A stretch of 64,000 nt of DNA, from assembly GCF_025024155.1 (NCBI RefSeq), contig NW_026251744.1, positions 248,001 through 312,000 on the forward strand, in the 5' to 3' direction. Both the position numbers and the translations under genes were made by a program. The notes beneath the pieces are model-generated. The model was given only the letters and a program-made list of their open reading frames with translations, made no database searches and had not been told where the DNA came from. The DNA is from Gamsiella multidivaricata (Eukaryota > Mortierellomycota > Mortierellomycetes > Mortierellales > Mortierellaceae). Positions 1 to 13,700 of the stretch are shown here, piece after piece. Numbering within the stretch: the stretch's first letter is position 1; every line of letters begins with the position of its first letter.

Positions 1-3000
1 GAAAGATATGTGGGATTACGCTTTCACACTAAGAAAGTACGTATTTAACCTAATTATGGTATAAGTGGTATAAGTATGGCATTGACTCTGGTAAATATAC
101 GACACACGCTTCGCGATCTCCTCCTCCTCATCCATTTTCTCGCTCTATCCACCATCGCGTTCGCGCCGATCAATAAGTGCAAAGAGACTTTTCGACGTGT
201 TCGTAGACACAAATAACACATTATCACATTATCACATTATCGCATTATCAAGATCTTTGTAACAAACTCGGTTCCTTCTGGTGTGGATCAGGTATCCACT
301 TGATATGGTAGATTTGGTTCGTGCTTTAGTTGTTTCTTTGCCCAATTAACTGTCCCATCCGTACCGAGGCCCGTTTATGTTAAGTGTAACGCCTGATTGA
401 CCCGTACTCTCCGCTGCCACTGTGTTCTCTCCAGTTCAGGCGTATCGCCGAGATTGTTACAGAAGGAATAATATATATTTCTATATAAATATACCAGTTT
501 TGCAACAAGCTCTTGAAGGATTCATCTGGCCTCCCCAGGGTTCCAGGAAAGCCTCGAGTCAAAGAGAGGATGAGTATGTTAACCCGCATCCGGTCAGCCC
601 CTATTAATTTCTGAAGCGGTTCTACCATTCAGGGCATATCTGTTAAAAAAAAAAAAAAATGTTGCGAATCGAACCTAACACAATGATGGAAGAGAAGCAG
701 CAAGTTTCGTGAGATAGGCTCTTGGCGCGTCAGTCATCTTTTGATGAAGATGGATATTCTTTGTAGTCAAGTAGAAATGACAGTGAATCTCAATCCATAT
801 CCAACAACAATCATCATAAAATAAAAGTTGTGACGCCTACCTCTTATTTGTTCTCTTGTTATTCCATGCAATAAGGCTCGGGGAATAAAAAAGTATCTCA
901 CAAGCACCGTGCTGCTGCCAATTTACGCTGCATGTATGCGGACATGCACATCACAAACAGCGTGGGGTGAAGTAAACAGGGTCGTGGATTCGGTTACAGT
1001 GTTCTGAATCGCGGCATGAACGGACCAATTGGTTTGGTGGAGAGATTGGCACACACCAGCCGCGTGCGTGCCTCAGCACCCTGTACTTTGCTGCTTTTCT
1101 TAGACTGGGTTCATTCGTTGATTTTGAGCAAGGGATTATTTGTTTTTTGTTGTTTACAAGCAAGCTTTATACCTCTCGATATCGCGCATTCCTACATGTC
1201 CACAATTTCATCCGGTCATTCAATCTTTGGGTCTCGCAGCCGCCTATGCTCCTGCTTCTCTGGAACGATTTTGCATTTGAACAGCGGGCTTTGACTTTAA
1301 TCTGTGTATGTCTGCATACATCTGAGATGGAGGGCAGATTTTTGGGTTTCTTCCAGCCGCAAAGCGCTTTAAGTCTTGACATGACCTTTCAAGGTACAAA
1401 CCCGTCATCTATCCTTTGAAGGATGTCCTTTTAGACCTCTGATTCGCCTTGTTAGCATTATTGTTCAGCTTGAGTTTGTTTTCTGTTGATTGCATAAAGG
1501 AGTTCATTGTCAAGCGCAGGAGACGCTGCACTTTTCGTTTATGAATAATGAATATGGTTTGTGTAGAAGAATTTTTTCTTCTCGGGTGTTGTTTGTTCTT
1601 CCCTCCTGGCGTGATTGCGCGCGCTCTTTCGCTCTTATTTCGAGTTCGCCTCCGACGTAGCCTCCTAGTCATAAAGAATTCGTTGCGCCTATGCTCTGCG
1701 GGGAGACAAGAGGCAGGAGAGAGGAGGGAGCTGTGGTGTATTCGATATCTGCTGCTTTTATTTCTGGACGAGATATGGACCCTCTCTCCAACGACTTGCT
1801 CGATTACATTGTAAGGAACACATATCTATATGTCTAGACGTATGCGTTGCAGGATGAAGAGAATCGCCACCCCTACACCTTCTCGTCCTCAATAGGCTGA
1901 TTGTATCGAATCGAAATACAGAATACAGAGATACAGTTTGGCTCTCGATACAGATGCTGTGGGTCAGACATATTGAGCCACAAAGCGCGGACAATCATGT
2001 ATTGCCGCGACCATGTTACCTGATTTGGCGAGTTGCGCCAAAAAAATGAAATTGAATGGTTGAATGGTACAACCTTGTGAACAGTAATCTATTACGGTCC
2101 GACCTTTGTGCCTGTAGACTATGCCATGCTGGGTTCGTGCCATTGAGGTAGCGTTGCTGCTCCTGTTGACACAGTTTTCCGTTTCTTCTTTTCCTTGTCC
2201 CTCTCTCCTACTCTTTAGATGATCCATATTGTCGCCTGCAAGAGCATTGACTGCGTCTGTTGTTGCCACCTGATTGCGCGCTCTGTTGTCCCTCTTTCTT
2301 TTCCGCGCTTCCTTCTATAGACTACCCACAGCACCTTTTCTTTTCCATTTTCTTCTTTCTCTCATTCATTTTCCTTTTCTTTTCCCCTCTCCTTCTCCTT
2401 CTCCTCTTTCTTTCTTCTCATTTCATCCTTGCATAGTGCCGCACAGTTCTTTGTTCACTGTCCTTCTCATCAAATTCCTTCGCCCTTTAGTCTGTCCCTC
2501 AACAGTGCATCTTAGAACACACCTCCCGATCAATCAACGGTACCATTTATGGCCCTCTATCGAGGTCTTCGATTCTGCTGAAAAACCAGAAGTAATTTCC
2601 TTCAAGCGTGCTTGGAAACAACCAAGACTTGGACTACCACCCACACGCCTTGACTCCCCTCGATCGTCTTCCTCGCGCTAATTATTCGACATTTTCCCTC
2701 ATAGGCTGTCTTCAAACCATCGAGGTAACCTACATCTCCCAAACACCGTCCAACGCCCCTGAAATATTTATTTCCGGGTGCCCAGTTCGCCGCCATTTCT
2801 TAAGAGACGTCAAAATACACCCGGAGTAGCGTTCCGATAAATGCCAGTCAACTGTGGTTAAGCATTAGATGTGCTTCCCTTGTCCTTTGCGTCTATCTAA
2901 TATCGCCGTCTCCAGTTCTCGTCCTCTTCGCCACGCACTCGTTCTTTCGCAAGGGAAAAGGTTTTTTTTCTCTGCTGCGAATCGAAATATTACTTTTTTC

Positions 3001-3464
3001 TGCTACCAAGTTCCTCTCCGGGAAAACTTCGTCCGCATCCTTTTCCTCATAATCACTTCGCCCTCTCTGCCTTGAGCCCATATAATCACAGTTCTTGCAT
3101 CTGACAAGGTCGAATCATGCTCTAACCAGAATCTGGACTTCGTCGCCTCTAAATAGCCAGCGAGATCATTCTGACTGTTCCCCCAGCGCTGTCATCAGCA
3201 GACGAATCTATCTTGCCAACAACGCGTGGCAATAGCACCTTTCAGAATTCAAGTAACTTGAGGTTCCTAAGTGCGAAACGCGCGACTCTACATTTTTCTA
3301 TCACGACACCAAACGAATGGAGGGAGGCGTTGATGGTCTAGGCAAGTCGGGCCGCTATTTTCGATCAACAGCAAAACTCACGCCTCGCTGTCTGTTTAAC
3401 TAACATCAGCGTCAAGTTGCGCTGCATTCCAACATTAGTACTTTTCAAGGAGGATGAAGTGCTC
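1..3464. other. Gene-poor leader upstream of the bZIP gene
   Basis: I see no convincing gene here. Open frames on both strands are short, compositionally ordinary and lack recognisable motifs or signal peptides. Pyrimidine-rich tracts near 2330-2420 and 2940-3080 resemble the promoter and 5'-UTR tracts found in front of other genes of this window, so the right part is probably the promoter and leader of the bZIP gene. A sequence with a CTAAC branch site and a CAG near 3400-3411 could be the acceptor of a 5'-UTR intron, but no matching donor is clear. Confidence 0.5.
214..250. repeat. Short tandem repeat, 9-bp unit CACATTATC
   Basis: About four imperfect copies of a 9-bp unit (CACATTATC, last copy CGCATTATC) lie in tandem. 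The setting is non-coding and no function is apparent. Confidence 0.8.
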
Positions 3465-5440
<1,976 letters not shown>

Positions 5441-5541
5441 ATAAAAAAAACTATACATTTCTCTGGTGGGAGGCAAAGGAGGGTTTATTGTTATTTGAGA
5501 ATCGAGCAAGGGAGGTCTGAAATACTCAGTTTAATGACGCC

Positions 5542-7305
5542 TCATGTACTGACAAAAGCAAGCATGACTAAGGCTCCGACAATGCTCGCAATCATTATCA
5601 AGTAACACAGTTTCTCTCTTGACTGACGCTGATGTTCGCTCGCCTTGAGGACTTCCTGCTGTGCCAATTGGATCCGTCCTCGGGTCTGCAAAATATTGTC
5701 GTGCAAGAAATCGACACCGCTTCGTTGTTCATGAACCAGCGTGCCAAGCTCCCTCATCACATCCAAAACCTGACCCATACCCTCCTCCACTTTCCGGATC
5801 TCGGACTCGCGTTCCTGAAGTATACTCTCCTGGAAAACCAACTCGCCATCCACAGCCAGAATCTCGCGGAGGAGGGCTTCTTCTTGCGTAGAAAGCTCAC
5901 GATCATGGAAGACACCGAGGTCTGAGCTGCTTTTACCACTTGCGATAGGTTTACCGTTCAACAAGTTCAACGCTCCGGCCTCAATCTCCTCCTGCGACAA
6001 ATCCATTAGATCAGAGCGGTGCTGGCTCAGTCGTCTGAGGGATGCACTCGAGGATAGACGTCTCAATGTTGCAACCTGCCGCCTTTCAGCCTCGACAGTC
6101 TGGCGCTGTAGTTCCTGGAATGCCTTGCTGACCAGGGCCAGATCCTTGGTCAGCCTCTGGTGGGTTTGTCGCCGACTTGCCATGACCTTGCGCTCCCAGG
6201 AAGACATCTCGCTCATAGATTGTATCGGTTGGACGCGAATACTAATTTCGGAGCGTGGACTCCCAGAGGTTGGCTGGTGGTACTTGGCCAGAACTTTGAT
6301 CAATCCATGAGCAGACTTGACCAAGTCTTGTGTGCCATCCAGGACGGCGTGCAAACTAGCCCGCATCTCGGCCGTGTCCTTATGGCGCTGACCCAGACAT
6401 GGAACTAAACGCTCCAGCACTGCAATGTTGGACGAGATATTGAAAATTTGCTGGGAGACATGGCGTACCATCAAGTCATAGTCGTGTTCCTGATCCTGAA
6501 TTGATGTCGAAACCGGTACTGCAGTAACTGGTACATATGCGGAGGGAGAGAATGCCACCGTAATGGACGGTGATCCTGATATAGCAGAGGTTACGTCGAT
6601 GACCGTGTCGTGAGTACTGTTGCTGTTGGTCTTGGGTCTCTGAGCTGCCCCTGAATCAGGTGGTCCTTGATTATCCACCCTACTAAACCCTCGGTACTGG
6701 TTTTGCATTGGACTCGTTGGAGGGGAGAGGTGACGAGGACTGGTGGGTGGGGATAGAACCTGGCGTCTCTCCTGGTCTCCTGGACGACGTTCCCCCAAGA
6801 TGCGGTTACTCCCACTGCTGCTGCCCTGCTGAGTGGCGGGTGCTGCTGTAGGCACAGCTTGTGGTGACCGAGGTTTTACGACTCCTGTGATATCGGATGC
6901 TATTACGACATCTGAGGGAGTAAGCGTCGGCCTGGGTGTGTCGAATCTCGTGTTATCATCGAGGAAACGCGAGTGTTGGGCCATGGAGTTGTTCGACTTG
7001 CGCTTGGGAGAGACTGGGGGCGGGTAGGGCGCATGGGCGTGGGCGTGTGAGTGTTTCTGCAAAGCCGGTTTGTGGTCGAGCCCAATGCTGTCTCGGCTAT
7101 TGCCTCGGGCGACCTGCATCCCACTCGGGAGTTTGATTGGTGGCGACACTGGTGAATAGGGCGACTTTCTGTCCGAGGTGGTCAAGGTCATTGTGGCGGT
7201 CGCGGTGATGATTGGCCCAAGATGGCGTTTCGTGCTGCCCTCGTCGCGATGGTTGGGCGAGAGGGGAGGGGTGGTGAGGCCGCGTTCCAGGTCTGTGAAG
7301 GACAT
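5542..7305 (-). CDS. Syntaxin-family Qa-SNARE with a long disordered N-terminus
   Basis: A single-exon gene of 587 residues. The last 25 residues are a hydrophobic tail anchor (YLIMIASIVGALVMLAFV). Just before it is a SNARE-type coiled coil of about 60 residues containing LVHEQRSGVD, whose Gln aligns with the ionic-layer Gln of syntaxins (syntaxin-1: LVESQGEMID). Residues about 280-450 look like an N-terminal helical regulatory bundle (MVRHVSQQIFNISSN onward). This is the architecture of Pep12/Vam3/syntaxin-7 endosomal SNAREs, which drive membrane fusion at endosome or vacuole; the exact compartment is inference. Unusually, about 270 Pro/Ser/Thr-rich residues precede the helical bundle. The start MSFTDLERGL is the first Met of the frame and lies behind a purine-rich leader. 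The gene is convergent with the bZIP gene, 101 bp away. Confidence 0.82.
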   Translation of the reverse strand: MSFTDLERGLTTPPLSPNHRDEGSTKRHLGPIITATATMTLTTSDRKSPYSPVSPPIKLPSGMQVARGNSRDSIGLDHKPALQKHSHAHAHAPYPPPVSPKRKSNNSMAQHSRFLDDNTRFDTPRPTLTPSDVVIASDITGVVKPRSPQAVPTAAPATQQGSSSGSNRILGERRPGDQERRQVLSPPTSPRHLSPPTSPMQNQYRGFSRVDNQGPPDSGAAQRPKTNSNSTHDTVIDVTSAISGSPSITVAFSPSAYVPVTAVPVSTSIQDQEHDYDLMVRHVSQQIFNISSNIAVLERLVPCLGQRHKDTAEMRASLHAVLDGTQDLVKSAHGLIKVLAKYHQPTSGSPRSEISIRVQPIQSMSEMSSWERKVMASRRQTHQRLTKDLALVSKAFQELQRQTVEAERRQVATLRRLSSSASLRRLSQHRSDLMDLSQEEIEAGALNLLNGKPIASGKSSSDLGVFHDRELSTQEEALLREILAVDGELVFQESILQERESEIRKVEEGMGQVLDVMRELGTLVHEQRSGVDFLHDNILQTRGRIQLAQQEVLKASEHQRQSREKLCYLIMIASIVGALVMLAFVST

Positions 7306-10300
7306 GGTGAAGGATTGTTCTAGGATGAAGAATCGATGTGATCAAGGACAAGAAAGTGAAAGAGAGAAAGAAAGAAAAGAAGGAAAGAGGAGAGGAAAGG
7401 ATGTCACGGCAATGTTTAGCTGCCGCCAACACTTCCAAAGAGAAAAGGAGAGGATTCTTTAGGACACGAGGTCTGCCATGCATGCTGGAAAATAGGGGCC
7501 AGACTACGGCATTGTGACAGATGCAGCTGCAGATTATTCTCAGGCCAGCCAGCCAAAGCTTATGTGAAGGAGGCACAGCGAACGGACTCGCGTGCTGCAA
7601 ACGCCTGCTGAGGCCTACACGGGCGAATTTCCGCATCGTAGATGGAACGCTAAACAAAAGAAAAAAATGGCGGGAAGCATCTTTGAATGTGCGGGAGTAG
7701 ATTATGAAGTTTAGGAACAGAAGATGGACATACCGAGGTAAGCCCCTATATCCAATGCTTGTGAATACAAAGGGCCTTTTCTGTTGTTGGCACTGGCGCC
7801 TTATGGATGCCCGCAGGGAACGAGTGCATAATCATCCTCAAAGAGTCTGATCCCCAAACGGATATCTGATGAGATTGACGAGTGGATCAAACCAGAGCAA
7901 TGGAACTGACAGAGCCTATGGCCACCAGAGTTTGGCAAAATGGCGCCATTATTTAGATTTCGCAGATACTTTCTGTTCAAACCACCAACTACGACGGCCT
8001 CAACAAAGCGGGGAAGCGTGTGGGATCAGGTCGTCCAGCCGAGCGCAGTATGAATTCAGCAAGTCGCGGTTAAGTCCTTTTCAGGATCCGATAGTCTCTC
8101 GTACTGCAGAAAATATACATCTGCTGAACGTCGATAAACATGCACATCATGAATTTTTTTCCTTTCTTTCCTCGCGCAATCTGGAGAAAGAAGCTTTATC
8201 CTTGCGCCTGGGAAAGTACCGTACAAATATGTAGACTACATACATGAACACAAACATGCATGATGGAATGGAGCATGAAGTCCAGGAAAACCACATGCAA
8301 TCTGGAGCCCTAACCCAGTGGGGCATCCTCTGGAAAAGGAAATTGCCCCTCCCCCCGTACATGGCGCACCTCAGAATGTGGGTATAAGTGGCGGTGCTCA
8401 ATACGGAAGAACCGGTCTATCTCGGTTCGCGGATGATGTATTTTTAAAGAAAGGGCCAATAGAATCGACCAGGAGCCTTGATGCACGATGGGGGAGGGGG
8501 AGGGGGGGTTTTCAAGTGCTTCTTGGGATAGAAATATACTAGGCGCAGACTCGATATCGATAACAGAGCCACAGGGAGAAAGAGACAACCAAGTCAAATG
8601 CGTGCTCTTGCCTGGCATAATAATATTGGGGCGAGAGCTAGCGGGTTCTGAGAGCACTTGGTTACGGAGAGCAATATGAATAAGCATTGTGCTCAATATG
8701 GTCGTGAAAGGGTGCGCATTATCTCCTGAGAACTCTTATTGGATCGGCTTTGAACGACTGGGGAATGAGGATACGGCGACACATGACTGGACCCTGGTCT
8801 GTGTGCCATGCAAATGGACATGGAGTGACGCTTTTGTATGTATCTGCCTTTCACCGCAGGCGAATGGGTTATTGCGCGCGCTGAAAGAACTTCCGGGAAG
8901 TACTATAGAGTATCAAGGAGACTACTGTGAATATTGTTGTATCTCTAGCTTCAAACGGCGAGATGGAATGGATGACAACAAAGCGCGGCCGGGCCTCTTT
9001 TCGGGGGATCCACTTACTCCGACTCAGGTCATACCTGGGTCTGCCGCGCCGGATTTCAAGGGTCCTAAAACAGAAGTGAAGTGATATAGGTCGTATGATT
9101 GAGACGCTGAATCCTAGGTATCGACAATCATTGGCGCGTCTCCTCATTGGAGCTCGATACCATAAAACGGATACCGTATTTGTAGTCGTCGACCCCTTTG
9201 CGTACCATAGTTCGGATGCGAAGGAAGAATACACTTCAGAGCGAGCAAAGTAGAAAGATAGTGTAACCAAGGTCTTTCCTTTCGCAGCTCTTCTTTTGCA
9301 CGACAAAATGCGTGGTTGCTAAATAGTGTACGTACCTGATCTTGAGCTTTTACAGTTTGCGGAGATCAGGCTCAATGCCCGTTCGCCTAGTGTATGCGGA
9401 TGAAATGTCGGCGGCACCAATGGAGGCTGTCATTCGAAGTATCTATGCGTTCTGTTCAAGGGGTTAGCCCCGGTCAAGAGGGTGTCAGGCCCAGTCAGCT
9501 GGTAGAGATGGCACCCTCCCCTATTTGCTCCTTTGCGTTCAGCAAATTACTCCAATTTACCGCCGCCCTTCAAGATTCTCGGGGACGTTGGGATAGACAG
9601 TGGAGAGAGATTGAAGGGATATACAATGAATGAGCACGAAAGCGGCATGACGCTACTTTTGACTTTCTCTTCTTTAGAATCATCATCGTCTTAGTCTGCA
9701 GTTTTGTTGTTGTTGTTGTTGCTGTCCTTCCCCCCTGTTTTTTCAATAAGACATTGAATATGTTATATTAAATCGAATTCATATGTCGTTCTTTTCATTT
9801 CCCCCTTTGTTCTCTTTCTCCTTCTTATTCATGTCAACAGAACACCCAAACCCTCTTTTCTTTTTCTGTTTACTATCCGCTGCTGTGGATGGATGGATTG
9901 GACGCAGAAGGTGTTCCTTTTCTTCTTCTTTTCCTTCTTCTTTTCCTTCTTCTTCTTCTTCTTCTTCTCGTACGCACGAATACTCTGCGGACTAAAAAGT
10001 AAGCAGAGTGCTCTTAAGGATTCAATCCGGTTGTCCTTTCCTTCCCTCTTCATTTCTTTCTTCCTTTCCATTCTTCTCCTTCCTTCTCTCACAGGTTGTT
10101 TGCGTTCTTTCCATCCACTTCAGTACACCCCATTACTCGCTCAGCCCTTCTTATTTCTCCCACTCTCTATTTTCTTTTCTCCTATCCTTCACAACGCCAT
10201 CTTGCCATTGCCCTCTTTCCTGTAAACATTCTTACACTCCAGATCCCGGTTCTTCTCATATCGGTAGGGATATCAAAAAATGAGAGCGCTCCCCTAAATA

Positions 10301-10756
10301 CACTAGACCCTTTACTCCACCTCCTCTCGTCGTTTTCAACGGGCCATGGTCGAATTTTGATCTGCTGGTGCCTTCGCCATACAATAATATATTGTAATCC
10401 ATCAAAGAAAGTTTTCCAAAAGTTCCCAGTGGCCATTCCGGGTCTCCCTACGTTCCATCCCCCTCCCCCTTGGATTCTCTTTTTCCACTCGAGAACCGAT
10501 AAAGCCCTTGCACATTATTTTACGCTTTCTCTTCCGTAATATCCTATTCACATCACAGCCATTTCAAAGATCATCGCCATTTGTCAACAATCTTCACCCT
10601 AGCCCTCGTCTGACCTCGTTAGCTCTTTGTTCCCTGGACAAAAATATCCACAATTGTACAACCGCACAATTGCTGCTCGCTCAAGATTAGATCATTAGAT
10701 TATTTTCCTACCCTTTAAACCATCTTTCGGTGCCAACAAGCCGTATCTGGTCTCAG
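7306..10756. other. 3.4-kb region without a supported gene
   Basis: Several frames of 60-145 codons exist on both strands. None has a recognisable motif, intron-exon continuity or a homologue I can name. The left end (7306-7700) is the promoter side of the SNARE gene. The right part (about 9780-10260 and 10440-10560) is dominated by CTTCTT/TTTCC pyrimidine tracts typical of promoters and leaders here, and probably serves the gene starting at 10757. Fast-evolving small genes or non-coding RNAs in 7850-9650 cannot be excluded. Confidence 0.5.
9919..9968. repeat. Pyrimidine microsatellite (TTC)n-like
   Basis: A nearly pure CTTCTTCTTTTCCTTC tract on the + strand, rich in TTC units. It lies in the presumed promoter region of the gene at 10757. 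Confidence 0.8.
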
Positions 10757-13700
10757 ATGGATTCGTCAGGGGAGGGTCTGAGTTCGCTTTTCAACAGGTA
10801 CGTCCATACCATACGACCTATTCCAGCGGCTCTATCCCTCAGACCGCAAGCGTCCATGTTGAACTGGCGCATCATATACGTGCCCATCCTTGTATCCTTA
10901 TACATTCGAACATGTTCATCCAGCAACCTTTGCCTCGGCGAATTAACTTCCCCAGTAATGTAACGATTGCATCTCGGTGAAATAACCATAAACCATATCT
11001 AGCCTTGTGGAGTCGTCCGGAAATGCGAGATTGTACTTCAATCGAGGGTCTATACCTGATGCTCTTAATCTGTTGCGGGACGTCAAGCGAATAGTCGGGC
11101 AACTTGAGCATCGGTTCGATGATCAGGATCGTTTACAGGCAAGTGAACTCTTTACACACACTCTACGCGAATGCCTACATCGTGCGTTGATTTCTGATGA
11201 AATTTTCTCGCCTTTACCAGTCGGCCCATTCATCGCCCTTTGCTATTTTGAACGACTAAAAAAAAGAAAAGAAAAAAAGCAGGGGACTACAACCACATAT
11301 CCTCCCCTTTTCAAATGCATTGACCAACAGTGCACAGTGCATCTATTGTTCATGCTTCCACAACAATCTTCGATGTCCCATCTTTACCCTCCACTGCTTT
11401 GAGCCATATGTAGAACTTGAGTCTACCTTTGCCGAGATTCAATGTCGATTAACACTTCTTCCTATTTTCGCATTTTTCGCGTCTTCTCTCTTCTGTTTTC
11501 CTATTTTTATTGGCACCTGCCGTGTTACCATCTCAAACAGCGCCCAACTAGCCATGAAGATGCTGCACAGACAGGTTTCTCGCATTACGCAAATACTGAG
11601 CTAGGCCAAGGCGTAAAATTCCCTCATTCGATGCAGATATCCCATGGCCCATCCTACACTAACACTCACCAGCAGCCGCCTTTTAAAAGCTCCTCATCTC
11701 CTGGGCAGCTTCTGGCACATGGCCAGAGCAACATTGCTGGATCTTTACCAGGATCCCGACCAAGGTCTAGGTCCAGCTCTGAATCGGCCCATAATTTCCA
11801 GCCGGCAGTACCTGTGAAATCGTTTCAGCATATGATCAAGGAGGTGGATGAATATCACGAGCAACAAGGATCAAAGATACACGAGAGAGCAGGGCTCGCC
11901 TCACCCACCTCATCGCGGGCGTTCCCAGAACACGAAGCTCAGGTATCACAACCCACAGCTCCTTTGGTCCAGTCCACTCTACCGATATTCCGTCCACGCC
12001 ACACATCCTTGCCGCAGGTTCTGAGTTACCATCCGTCTCAGCAGCCGCTACCGCTTGAGCACAGCCACCAGAAACATTATCAACCTCAGCCCTCTCAGCA
12101 GCGTCAGCCAGCCTCACCATATGGGTTTTATAGTTCCAACAAGCTACAGCAGCAACATCTGTATGAGGCCGCCGCACCAACAAAACAAGCGAGCAATTAC
12201 CACACAGAGGAGCGACACCAGCGCCATCAGCGTTCACCCTCGTCGCCATCCTATTCAAAGTACCATCCAAACTATCAGCATCGCGATTCGCGTCAGCAGC
12301 ATCCATACCAGCATCATATCCATCATTCCCATATGCAGTACGAAGAACAAGCTCGTGAGTGCTCACACAATGGTCACAATGATATACGGTGTCAGCCAAT
12401 GCACATCTATCGGGCCACCAGGCGATCCTCTCAGCCATCCTACGTACCTGATCACAGAGGTCGACTCTCGACCCTCTTGAACGCGCCCGATCCAAATGAT
12501 CAGGTGGGCGTCCAAGATCAAGAGAGTAAACAGCCGCCGTCAGCAGTGGATTCACACCAGGTAGCATCCGGACGGGAATCTGGAGGGGCGTCGTCCAAGA
12601 ATGCACAACTCCCGTCCATGGGATCGTCATCATCATCCTCATCCTCATCACATTCTCGTCCTGGGACGCGAGGATCAGGGGTTGGAGGGATGGTGAGCGC
12701 TGTGTCACCCCGCGGAGACAGCACAGGTTCGCGTACACAGTTTCATGCGCCACTCGAGCCCGAAGTGGTGGCCAAGCTGGATGATGTCTTTTTCAAATTC
12801 TTGCAGCGCATTTGCTCCGATTGTAAGTCTGCACAATATCCTTTTTCCTTTGTTCATCGCAGGAGACTACTCAAAAAAATAATTAATGCACATGCAACGC
12901 AAATACGCAAAGCCATGAACACATATGCCAGCAAAGCAACCCCCCCCCCCCCCCCCCCCCCCTCCTCATTTCGCCCCTTGCATTCAAAAACCATTTCGCT
13001 ATGCGCATTTTTTTGCATTTTCATACGGGGAAAACCCAGCAGGTCTTTCGGTTGGTTTACTAACATTTAATTCCGGTACTTTTATTTTTAGTGAACGCCT
13101 GTGATGCCAAAGGAGATCATATGTAAGTTCTTTTTTTTTAAAAAAAAAAAGCCGACACAAGGAACCAGCCAGAGATGCGAGATACGCTCAAATTCCTCAG
13201 CCGACTCACCCTCCTGTTCTTTATTTAGCCATCAGCCTCTCATGGCTAAAAAGATGCAGCGCCTCGAAGCATCCACAGACTTCCGACCATTCAAGTTCCG
13301 AATCCAGGCATTCACAAACGCGTTTCACGATGATCTCGTGATGAACGGTCTGACCGAGGATATTCTTCCGCTCCGTAAGGTCAAGCTCTACCTCTGGAAG
13401 CACCGGTACATCTCCCGGTTCAACGAGGACGGCAAAAAGCAGAAATCCAAGGGAAATCATGTCTGGAACATCGAGGCCCGCAAGATTCTAAACCCGACTG
13501 GGACGGGGATGGTAGGACCAGGATATGATCAAAGTAGCGGTAACGGTAATCGTAGTAGTGGCAGCGGTGACTCAGTCATGGACCTGAAAGGTGTCGGACC
13601 GGAGGCGATCGCTGCGGCCGGCGGCGGGTTGGGTATAGTGCGACGGCAGACGAGTCCTGTGCGGTGGGAGTTCCGAGAATATTCGAGTCGGATTGCAGGA

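Noticed and set aside
662..745. Possible minus-strand tRNA: GGTTCGATTC followed by a T-run
   Set aside because: The B-box-like string is flanked by mispaired T-stem bases, and no A box or acceptor stem is found at the right distance.
2274..2681. 135-codon frame rich in Phe, Ser, Leu and Pro
   Set aside because: It is the translation of a pyrimidine-rich promoter tract, the same pattern seen before many genes in this window.
8689..9306. Open frames of 131 codons (+) and 145 codons (-)
   Set aside because: They overlap on opposite strands, show no motif and have no intron continuity. I regard them as chance frames.
11836..12753. 305-codon minus-strand frame
   Set aside because: It lies antisense to exon 3 of the gene at 10757, whose exons are supported by consistent splice phases; its own composition is Arg-, Asp- and Val-rich without a domain.
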